A stretch of DNA of 47,296 nucleotides from Bacteroidales bacterium (GTDB taxonomy: Bacteria; Bacteroidota; Bacteroidia; Bacteroidales; FEN-979): the NCBI GenBank assembly GCA_023229525.1, contig JALNZC010000031.1, positions 1-47,296 on the forward strand, written 5' to 3'. Made by a program: the position numbers and the translations under genes. Positions 1 through 6,374 of this stretch are shown piece by piece (within the stretch, counting starts at the first letter, position 1; the number at the start of each line of letters is the position of its first letter). The notes beneath the pieces were generated by a model. It had not been told where the DNA came from, did no database searches, and saw only the letters and a program-made list of their open reading frames with translations.

Positions 1-749
1 AACTCAATTGCAATCAGGCATTTCAGCTTTCGGTGAAAAAGCAACAGGTCGATAAAATATTCGTGGCCTTCTATTTCCAGCCGGTATTGACTTCCGATAA
101 AGGCATACCAGTTGCCCATTTCAAGCAGGAATCGCCGGATGTTTCCAATCAAGGCGGTTTGAAGTTGTTTTTCGCCATGTTGCTCTCCCAATTCCAGAAA
201 ATCAAAGGTATATTCGTCTTTAACTGCCGACAAAGCCTGGTGTTTGTAGTTTTCCGGAACGGATATTTCGAAATTGGTTTGGTTATGAAGGTATTTTTCG
301 TAGGTTTTGTTGGCGATCTGATGAAGCAATATTTCTTTGGTCCATCCTGATTTTATAGTATTAACAAGATAAAATTCTTTCTCTTCCGGATTTTTACATT
401 TTTCAAAAATGATAACATTGTGCGACCAACCAATTTCTCGCACCAATGGTGCGAGTTTTTCAATATTTTGATAACTGTAATAAAAACTCCTGATTCTCCA
501 TAGATTCGATAAGGAAAAACCAGAAATCCCCGGAAACTCTCGTTGCAGATCCATGGCAAGAGTTTGAACGACGGCCTTTCCCCAACCCTGCTTCTCCTGC
601 TTTTCCACGATCATCTTTCCCAGGTCCCAATAGAGCCGGATCAATTCCTTGTTTACTGCTTTCAGCGCGGTATACTGAGCATCGAGGATACGTTTTTTAA
701 TCGAAAGCAAAAAGGTTTGATAGTCCCCGGAACCGTTTACAAGTTGCAT
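1..749 (-). CDS. DUF1016/YhcG-type PD-(D/E)XK nuclease, copy 1 (3' end outside window)
   Basis: Reading the minus strand from the ATG at 749-747, the frame stays open for 249 codons to the window edge, so the C-terminus is missing. The product matches the neighbouring full copy: an N-terminal DUF1016_N-like region, then the start of the nuclease domain with the FIDLLLFH and IAIEL segments of a PD-(D/E)XK core. The last ~340 bp (1-340) are almost identical to 1171-1510, with about seven differences, and the first ~55 codons are also close. The middle (about residues 60-135) is clearly diverged. The family is predicted to be DNA-binding nucleases often found near restriction or mobile loci; the exact role is unknown. 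This is a tandem paralog of the next gene. Confidence 0.8.
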   Translation of the reverse strand, partial: MQLVNGSGDYQTFLLSIKKRILDAQYTALKAVNKELIRLYWDLGKMIVEKQEKQGWGKAVVQTLAMDLQREFPGISGFSLSNLWRIRSFYYSYQNIEKLAPLVREIGWSHNVIIFEKCKNPEEKEFYLVNTIKSGWTKEILLHQIANKTYEKYLHNQTNFEISVPENYKHQALSAVKDEYTFDFLELGEQHGEKQLQTALIGNIRRFLLEMGNWYAFIGSQYRLEIEGHEYFIDLLLFHRKLKCLIAIE

Positions 750-887
750 ACTGCTTTTTCTGCTTAATCGGGGAAAGGGGAAAAAGGTAATACGGGAAGT
801 GAAAAAAAAGCTGGCGAGGTGGCGAGCTCGTGAGTTTGTGAGATGGTGAGATAGTGAGATAGTGAGATGCGGTTCATATTTTTATGG
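750..887. repeat. 8-bp GTGAGNTN repeat array plus leader motif between the DUF1016 copies
   Basis: This spacer holds the ~50-bp leader motif (755-810; TTCTGCTTAATCGGGG, a purine-rich stretch, AATACGGG, poly-A). It then has 8-bp units of the form GTGAGNTN (about 811-868). The same arrangement recurs at 1921-2060. Confidence 0.8.
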
Positions 888-1919
888 TTATTTTTCATCC
901 TGGTGACACATTAACTTCTTCCTGATTTCATTCGCATTGGGCAGGTATTTTTGATATCCTGCCGGTATTTTTGAATGGGTTGTATAGGTTGCTATCCCGA
1001 TTGGCATATTGGAAGTCCTGAGAGAGTATTCCACGATGGTCTTGTTTTTATGACGACAAATAATGATCCCGATCGAATCGTTTTCATCCGGTTCTTTCAC
1101 TTTTTCATTTAGTATTGCAAGATAAAATTCCATTTTACCTTTATATTCCAGAATGAACTCTCCGACCTTTAACTCAATTGCAATCAGGCATTTCAGCTTT
1201 CGGTGAAAAAGCAACAGGTCGATAAAATATTCGTGGCCTTCTATTTCCAGCCGGTATTGACTTCCGATAAAGGCATACCAGTTGCCCATTTCAAGCATGA
1301 ATCGCCGGATGTTCCTAATCAAGGCGGTTTGAAGTTGTTTTTCGCCATGTTGCTCTCCCAATTCCAGAAAATCAAAGGTATATTCGTCTTTAACTGCCAA
1401 CAAAGCCAGGTGTTTGTAGTTTTCCGGAACAGATATTTCGAAATTGGTTTGGTTATGAAGGTATTTTTCGTAGGTTTTGTTGGCGATCTGATGGAGCAAT
1501 ATTTCTTTGGTCCATCCAAATTTGTTGGTTTGTAACAAATAAAATTCTTTTTGTTCCAGACTTTTACATTTATTGATTATGATAATATTTTTCGTCCAGC
1601 TAATTTCTGCAACCATTGGTTGCAGTTTTGGTAATTCACTATAAACCAGGAATAAATCTCTCATGTTCCATAGATTTCTTGTTGAAAATCCTCCTATTCC
1701 GGGAAACTCTGCTTTTAAATCCCCAGATAGTTTTTCAATGACCGATTTCCCCCAGCCAAGTTTCTCTTGCTTCTCCACAATCATCTTTCCCATGTCCCAA
1801 TAAAGCCGGATCAATTCCTTGTTTACTGCTTTCAGCGCGGTATACTGCGCATCTTGGATACGTTGTTTAATCGAAATCAAAAAGGTCTGATAGTCCTCTG
1901 AACCGTTTACAGATTTCAC
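888..1919 (-). CDS. DUF1016/YhcG-type PD-(D/E)XK nuclease, copy 2 (full length)
   Basis: A 343-aa protein of usual family length. Residues ~1-150 form the DUF1016_N region (helical, W/Y-rich, with LYWDMGKMIVEKQ). Residues ~190-340 form the nuclease region, with the acidic residue in FIDLLLFH and the E-x-K of IAIELKVG as likely catalytic positions of a PD-(D/E)XK fold. No signal peptide, so cytosolic. The family is widespread in bacterial accessory DNA and is assumed to cut or process DNA; the substrate is not established. It lies 138 bp upstream (in minus-strand terms) of copy 1 and shares its leader motif. A 3' relic of a third copy lies at 2073-2161. Family assignment is firm; function is inferred. 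Confidence 0.88.
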   Translation of the reverse strand: MKSVNGSEDYQTFLISIKQRIQDAQYTALKAVNKELIRLYWDMGKMIVEKQEKLGWGKSVIEKLSGDLKAEFPGIGGFSTRNLWNMRDLFLVYSELPKLQPMVAEISWTKNIIIINKCKSLEQKEFYLLQTNKFGWTKEILLHQIANKTYEKYLHNQTNFEISVPENYKHLALLAVKDEYTFDFLELGEQHGEKQLQTALIRNIRRFMLEMGNWYAFIGSQYRLEIEGHEYFIDLLLFHRKLKCLIAIELKVGEFILEYKGKMEFYLAILNEKVKEPDENDSIGIIICRHKNKTIVEYSLRTSNMPIGIATYTTHSKIPAGYQKYLPNANEIRKKLMCHQDEK

Positions 1920-1920
1920 A

Positions 1921-2072
1921 CTGCTTTTTCTGCTTAATCGGGGAAAGGGGGAAAAGGTGATACGGGTGTTGAAAAAAAGTTGGCAAGTTGGTGAGCTGGT
2001 GAGCTCGCGAACTCGTGAGGTGGTGAGATGGTGAGATAGTGAGATAGTGAGATGCGGTTCATATTTTTATGG
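1921..2072. repeat. Leader motif copy 2 and 8-bp GTGAG array
   Basis: The leader motif (1921-1979) sits directly 5' of copy 2 in the minus-strand direction. It is followed by consecutive 8-bp units such as GTGAGCTG, GTGAGCTC, GTGAGATG and GTGAGATA (about 1984-2055). The last ~60 bp are the same as those 3' of copy 2 (832-887), showing that the whole unit including its 3' flank was duplicated. Confidence 0.8.
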
Positions 2073-2161
2073 TTATTTTTCATCCTGGTGACACATTAAC
2101 TTCTTTCCGATTTCCTTCGCATTGGGCAGGTATTTTTGATATCCGGCCGGTATTTTTGAAT
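2073..2161 (-). pseudogene. 3' relic of a third DUF1016 gene copy
   Basis: These 89 bp match the last ~29 codons and stop of the 888-1919 gene (888-976) with a few substitutions. They read KIPAGYQKYLPNAKEIGKK followed by the same CHQDEK end. No coding sequence continues upstream of it. It is what remains of a third tandem copy after deletion. Confidence 0.8.
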
Positions 2162-2270
2162 TAAGGGATTTTTGAAATGTTAACAATTAATCAGAACCCA
2201 CCCCCGGCCCCTCCCTGCGTGCAAGGAGGGGGGTCACCTTCAGACTGACTTTTACTTTGGCAGCCAAGTC
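2162..2270. repeat. Fragment of the MITE-like element's left half (about 2196-2237)
   Basis: The stretch ACCCACCCCCGGCCCCTCCC with a following inverted copy (GGAGGGGGG) resembles the left hairpin of the ~207-bp element found at 18655, 20836 and 37661. Ends and TIRs are absent, so this is a degenerate fragment. Confidence 0.5.
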
Positions 2271-2789
2271 TCAACCATTGTTTTTTATTTTAAAACCTAT
2301 TCGCTTGCGTTCTTTTTGTTCGGTCACCAGTTTGTCCTTTTTTATCAGGTAGTTAATAGCTTCATAAACATCATGAAATTGTTTATTGTATTTTGTTTCA
2401 AGTTCCTTTAGTTTGTCGGTTAAATCTTTGTGAGTTAAAGCGTATTGCCTGATAAATACAAAAGCTCTCATGATTGCAATATTTACGTTAATGGCTTTAT
2501 CCGAATTTAAAATGCCGCTTAACATAGCTAAACCTTGTTCAGTAAAGGCATATGGCAAATACCTTGTCCCACCCCTGCCTTTTGAGGTTTCAATTTGCAA
2601 CCTCAAACCCTCCCATTCGGTCTTTGTTAATTGAAACATAAAGTCTTGTGGAAACCGGCTTATATTCCTCTTTACAGCAAGGTTTAAATTTTTGGTTTGT
2701 ACTTCATAGAGTTCGGCAAGGTCAAAGTCAAACATTATCTTTTGTCCCCTTACTTCATAGATTTTTGATTCAATTCTTTGTAGCTGCAT
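2271..2789 (-). CDS. ORF6N domain protein (phage-type DNA-binding)
   Basis: A 172-aa protein. Residues ~1-90 are a typical ORF6N domain: I-E-x-K-I-Y-E-V-R-G-Q-K-I-M-F-D-F-D-L-A near the start, then NISRFPQDFMFQL and LPYAFTEQGLAMLSG. The C-terminal ~60 residues are charged and helical (LKELETKYNKQF), as in other family members. ORF6N proteins are KilA-N-like DNA-binding proteins common in phages and accessory islands; many stand alone and their target is unknown. It is preceded by a third copy of the leader motif (2819-2870). The fresh pseudogene of a related protein lies just upstream. Confidence 0.87.
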   Translation of the reverse strand: MQLQRIESKIYEVRGQKIMFDFDLAELYEVQTKNLNLAVKRNISRFPQDFMFQLTKTEWEGLRLQIETSKGRGGTRYLPYAFTEQGLAMLSGILNSDKAINVNIAIMRAFVFIRQYALTHKDLTDKLKELETKYNKQFHDVYEAINYLIKKDKLVTEQKERKRIGFKIKNNG

Positions 2790-2818
2790 GTGTTTTAATT
2801 CTATGTTCTCATCCCTTT

Positions 2819-2870
2819 TTTCTGCTTAGTCCGGGAAAGGTGTAAAAGGTAATACAGGAGGGGAGAAAAA
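2819..2870. repeat. Leader motif copy 3 upstream of the ORF6N gene
   Basis: TTCTGCTTAGTCCGGGAAAG followed by a GTAAAAGGTAATACAGG-like stretch and poly-A matches the motif at 755-810, 1921-1979 and 6263-6314. It begins about 30 bp upstream of the minus-strand start codon. Confidence 0.7.
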
Positions 2871-2884
2871 ATATTCATTTCCTG

Positions 2885-3229
2885 ATTACGGACAGTAATG
2901 CTTATTTTTCACTATAATCTTTATAACCAATACGTTTCCTGATAGCATGGCTACCTCCTGTTCAGTAAAAGCAAACGGAATTGCGCCGCCAAGTTATCTT
3001 TTTGAAGGAATCACATTTTGAGATACCACAAAATCTATTTCATTTTCAGTCAATTCAAACATAAAATCATCAGGAAAACGACGAAGATTACGTCGTACGG
3101 CCTGTTTTAATGATCGTGTTTCAACTCCAAATAATGAGGCAAGATCAAAATCAAGGATGACATATTGACCTCTTAAAAAATAAAAATGGTTAGCGATGTT
3201 TTTTTTCCTATAACTTGTAATTCGTTCAT
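2885..3229 (-). pseudogene. Broken ORF6N domain gene
   Basis: From the ATG at 3229-3227 the minus strand encodes an ORF6N-like protein (RGQYVILDFDLASLFGVETR, then NLRRFPDDFMFELTE and FAFTEQEVAMLSG). The frame changes in the A-rich run at about 3174-3190, and there is an in-frame TAA at 2996-2994 where a TAT-like codon is expected in KRYLGG. The C-terminal region is missing: reading ends shortly after the AMLSG segment. It is a second, diverged ORF6N gene that has lost function; the intact paralog is next door. Confidence 0.8.
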
Positions 3230-3448
3230 ATTGTTATGTTTAAGGTATCACAGATTGTGATACCTTAATTTATAATCAATTGGTATGAACCCCAGGCAAG
3301 CCCTGAGCCCGAATTCCGCCCCAAGGGGCGGGGAATTTACCCCGAGGACATCAACCCTTGCACCCCTTCTCCTTAAGAAGAAGGAGCCTGGGGATGAGGT
3401 GAATCAAATTGAAAAAAAGGAGGCGCAGCCCGCCACCTCGTCAACTTT
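3230..3448. other. Spacer with GC-rich palindromes, no gene seen
   Basis: It contains the palindrome CCGCCCCAAGGGGCGG (about 3316-3331) and a CTTCTCCTTAAGAAGAAGG-type hairpin followed by GGGGATGAGGTGAA. These are relics of the intergenic hairpin family also seen at 37900, 40680 and 43880. A short plus-strand open frame here has no coding features. Confidence 0.5.
3410..3442 (-). terminator. Likely rho-independent terminator
   Basis: On the minus strand, GAGGTGGC and GCGCCTC form a short GC-rich stem followed by a run of seven T. It lies just beyond the stop codon of the T9SS cargo gene ending at 3449. Confidence 0.5.
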
Positions 3449-4723
3449 TCATTGTTTAATTATCTTCACCACTTCCATCCTGTCATGATCGACGATCTGC
3501 ATAAGATAAATCCCTCCCGGCTGAGATGACAGATCGAATTTCGCCGAAAAGGCAGGGTTCAACACTCTTTTCATTACCAACTCACCGGTGATTCTGTATA
3601 TCGCCACAAACCCATTCATCGTTCCTTCGTCATCGTTCAATTCTATGTAAAATTGACCAGGTGTAGGGTTTGGAAAGAGGGTCACCCTTCTGTTCCCTGT
3701 TCCTTCAGGGCTCCTTGGAATTTCAGCATCTTTCCCTGGAATATATTCCCGGGGAAACGACTGTCCGGAGCAATAATTTCCAGCCGTAGTGATGAAGGTC
3801 GACAGATATCCGCCAGTATATACCCTCGTACCCGGATAAAAACATATGTTCTGACCTGCGATAAGAGTGATATTACCTCCTCGCGCGACGGTAAACGCAG
3901 ACTGATCAGCTGCGACTGCTATCGTGTGTTGGGCATCGTAACATACCGATTGGCCGGCTGCCACCGTTCCGGTAACGGTCAGCTGATCCGGGACACCGGT
4001 AAAGATATCATCCCAGCTTGTCCCAACGCGGATTCCATCAAGTTTTAAAGCCGCCCCGCTCGATTCCCCTCCCTGCCGGAGCGCTACCAAGCTTATTTCG
4101 CCAGGGTCGGAAGGGGTATCGTAGCTGGTGAGCCGGGCAACAGGTTCCGGTAAATTGACATCCGGATTGATGAAAAGGCAGGCGATATCATTTTTTGGCC
4201 CCGGTAAAATGGTGTACTTCAGCACCATCAGGTAGGTGGTATTCAGTGAATAGATAAAATGGCTGTACGAGATCATTGCCGTAATATTTGACGACTGGGA
4301 TACACCAAACGATAAATGGTTACTGCCGTCCCTGCGCACAAAGACTTTTCCCTTGAACGAAGAACCGACCGGGCTGCACCCCAGGTGCAGAAAGAAATCA
4401 CCGGTAAGGGTCGCGCTGACAATCCGTACGAGGAAAGAAATATATACATCCCCAGCATACTGTGATATGAAGGTACGGTTAACATCCTGCCCGCACCTGG
4501 CCAGGGTGGTTTCATTCCCGATCCCTGAGGGCGGGTAACCGGAATAGGTAATAGATGCCGGGGTGACCACGATGACATTGGTTGTTCCCGAATGGGCGTT
4601 CCAGCCGTGTGCAGTGAGCGGATCCCCGACCGGATAATCAAAGTTTTCTTCCAGCAATAACTGTCCGCTGACGGAGCTGACAGCTCCTGCACTGATAACC
4701 AGTAAAATGAATAATTTTTTCAT
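3449..4723 (-). CDS. T9SS-sorted surface/secreted protein, small paralog A
   Basis: A 424-aa protein. Residues 1-20 are a Sec signal peptide (MKKLFILLVISAGAVSSVSG). Residues ~21-245 look like a LamG/concanavalin-like beta-sandwich that begins LLLEENFDYPVGD. Next is a short module (~250-330) with CYDAQHTIAVA and the glycine-rich LIAGQNICFYPGT segment. From ~345 comes a type A T9SS C-terminal sorting domain (LFPNPTPGQFYIEL ... GGIYLMQIVDHDR). Export across the inner membrane and then through the SprA channel is expected. It is clearly a paralog of the next gene, including the leader next to the ATG. An array of GAGT units lies 38-77 bp upstream. The binding partner is unknown. Confidence 0.88.
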   Translation of the reverse strand: MKKLFILLVISAGAVSSVSGQLLLEENFDYPVGDPLTAHGWNAHSGTTNVIVVTPASITYSGYPPSGIGNETTLARCGQDVNRTFISQYAGDVYISFLVRIVSATLTGDFFLHLGCSPVGSSFKGKVFVRRDGSNHLSFGVSQSSNITAMISYSHFIYSLNTTYLMVLKYTILPGPKNDIACLFINPDVNLPEPVARLTSYDTPSDPGEISLVALRQGGESSGAALKLDGIRVGTSWDDIFTGVPDQLTVTGTVAAGQSVCYDAQHTIAVAADQSAFTVARGGNITLIAGQNICFYPGTRVYTGGYLSTFITTAGNYCSGQSFPREYIPGKDAEIPRSPEGTGNRRVTLFPNPTPGQFYIELNDDEGTMNGFVAIYRITGELVMKRVLNPAFSAKFDLSSQPGGIYLMQIVDHDRMEVVKIIKQ

Positions 4724-4734
4724 ATGAAACTAAT

Positions 4735-4837
4735 TTTAGGTAGCGAGCTGGCGAGTTCAAGAGTGAGTGAGTGAGTGAGTGAGTGAGTGAATGAGTGAGT
4801 TGGTGAGTTGGTGAATAGGTGAATAGGTGAAATAATG
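4735..4837. repeat. 8-bp/4-bp GTGA microsatellite in the 5' region of paralog A
   Basis: Seven perfect GAGT units (4761-4788) are followed by imperfect GAAT/GAGT/TGGT units. All fit an 8-bp register shared with the GTGAGNTN arrays elsewhere. It sits 38-110 bp upstream of the minus-strand start codon at 4723. Confidence 0.85.
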
Positions 4838-4860
4838 GCACGATTAACACGTGAACTTTC

Positions 4861-6129
4861 CTACTGGTTTATGATCTTTATAAATTCTGTCTGATCTCTG
4901 TTAATGACCTGCATGACGTATATTCCTGGCGGTTGATATGATAAATCAAAGGTTATTGGAAAGTCAGGGGTCACCTCTTTTTTCATTACCCGTTCACCGG
5001 TGATCCGGTATATTGAAACGGATCCTTTCACTGCCCTTTCTCCATCATTCATGTCGAGAATAATTAATCCATCGGTCGGATTGGGATAAACCTTACAGAT
5101 GGACCGGTTGGATTGAAGGCTGGTAATCCCGGTTTCCTTCGTTTCGGTTGTTACGATCGAAGGGGCCTGTGAACCGCAATATCCGGAGGTGGTTGTGATA
5201 TATCCCCGTAAGTGCGCCCCAGGGAGAACATTGGTCCCGGTTTGGAAAAGGATATTCCGACCGGCAATCATGGTAACTTCACCTCCGGGCTGCATAATAA
5301 AACTGTCAGGGTTTCCGGCTACGGTGATCGTTTGTGTGGCATTATAGCAATTCATTTCTCCGTTTTCCACCGTGCCCGTTACCAGAATTTGACCGGGAAT
5401 CGGATTCAGGATATCTTCCCAATGTAATCCGATCCGGATTCCATCCAGTTTTAATTCAGGCGCCGACGATTCTGCTCCCTGCCTGAGCGAAAACGAACCA
5501 ATATCGGCCGGGTCGGAAGCCAGATCGGTATTTGTTATTGGTGGCAAGGGTTCCGGGGAACCGATGACCGGGTTAATAAAGAGAGATACCACATCATTAC
5601 CGGGACCGGTAACGAACACGTATTTCAGTACCAGGAGATAGGTTGAGTTCAATGAATAGGAAAAAGGAGTATAACTGACCTGTGCGGCATTTGATGAGGA
5701 GTGCGTTATTCCAAAAGCCAGATGGCCTTCGGCATCCTTTTTAACAAATACTTTACCCCTCAGGGTTGTACCGATGGTATTCCTCCCGAGATGAACGAAA
5801 TAGTCCCCGGCTGTTCTGGCGGAAATTATTTGAACGATAAAGGAAGCATAAACAGCGCCCGTATCCTGCGCCTGAAACACTATATGGTCGTCTTCACCGG
5901 TATTTTTCAATGAAATTTCATTTCCGATTCCCGAAGAAAGATAACCGCTGTACGTTATGGAGGATGGTGTCACGGACACACAATTTTCCGTTCCCGAATG
6001 GGCGATCCATCCATGTTCCGTAATCAAGTCGCCCACAGGATAGTCAAAATTTTCATCCAGCAATAATTGTCCGTCGACGGAGCTTATAGCTCCTGTCGTG
6101 ATGACCAGTAAAATAAATAATTTTTTCAT
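4861..6129 (-). CDS. T9SS-sorted surface/secreted protein, small paralog B
   Basis: A 422-aa protein with the same architecture as the 3449-4723 product: signal peptide (~1-20), a LamG-like beta-sandwich starting LLLDENFDYPVGD, a CYNATQTITVAG/MIAGRNILF module (~255-325), and a type A T9SS sorting domain (KVYPNPTDGLIILDM ... GIYVMQVINRDQ). The last ~170 residues closely resemble the C-terminus of the 1553-aa protein at 13627-18288, so this tail is a shared cassette. The start is fixed by the signal peptide. Upstream lie repeat units and the fourth leader-motif copy. Expected to be secreted or attached to the cell surface by the T9SS; ligand unknown. Confidence 0.88.
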   Translation of the reverse strand: MKKLFILLVITTGAISSVDGQLLLDENFDYPVGDLITEHGWIAHSGTENCVSVTPSSITYSGYLSSGIGNEISLKNTGEDDHIVFQAQDTGAVYASFIVQIISARTAGDYFVHLGRNTIGTTLRGKVFVKKDAEGHLAFGITHSSSNAAQVSYTPFSYSLNSTYLLVLKYVFVTGPGNDVVSLFINPVIGSPEPLPPITNTDLASDPADIGSFSLRQGAESSAPELKLDGIRIGLHWEDILNPIPGQILVTGTVENGEMNCYNATQTITVAGNPDSFIMQPGGEVTMIAGRNILFQTGTNVLPGAHLRGYITTTSGYCGSQAPSIVTTETKETGITSLQSNRSICKVYPNPTDGLIILDMNDGERAVKGSVSIYRITGERVMKKEVTPDFPITFDLSYQPPGIYVMQVINRDQTEFIKIINQ

Positions 6130-6149
6130 ATGAACCTATTTTTAGGTAA

Positions 6150-6240
6150 CGAGCTGGCGAGCTGGCGAACTCTTGAGTTCATAAGTACACTTTTCCTCCA
6201 ACTCACTCATTCACTCATTCACTCATTCATTCACTCACGA
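6150..6240. repeat. GAGCTGGC units and inverted ACTC/ATTC microsatellite
   Basis: Units ACGAGCTG, GCGAGCTG and GCGAACTC (6150-6175) are followed by ACTCATTC units (about 6197-6236), the reverse orientation of the array in front of paralog A. It lies 20-110 bp upstream of the paralog B start codon. Confidence 0.8.
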
Positions 6241-6262
6241 TCGCACCATTTCGTTACCTATG

Positions 6263-6314
6263 TTTTCTGCTTAATCAGGGATGATGTGAAAAGGTAATAC
6301 GTTGTTGAAAAAAA
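6263..6314. repeat. Leader motif copy 4
   Basis: TTTTCTGCTTAATCAGGG followed by GTGAAAAGGTAATACG and poly-A is the same motif as at 755, 1921 and 2819. Here it sits between the terminator of the 709-aa gene and the paralog B gene. Confidence 0.7.
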
Positions 6315-6345
6315 AAGAAGCCGCCCTTTTGGGACGGCCTCCTTT
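6308..6345 (-). terminator. Rho-independent terminator of the 709-aa T9SS gene
   Basis: On the minus strand, GCCGTCCC-AAAA-GGGCGGC forms a stem (one G-U pair) followed by CTTCTTTTTTTTT. It lies ~30 bp after the stop codon at 6375. A near-identical hairpin sits after the 13627-18288 gene. Confidence 0.8.
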
Positions 6346-6374
6346 TGCTGACCGGATGACTTTCTTTCCATTCC

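Noticed and set aside
33..350. 105-aa plus-strand frame and its near-identical twin at 1203-1535
   Set aside because: Shadows of the two DUF1016 genes on the other strand; similarity comes from the duplication.
4638..4850. 70-aa frame with repeated LTHSLTHSL
   Set aside because: A translation of the GAGT microsatellite; it overlaps the start and signal peptide region of the T9SS gene in another frame.
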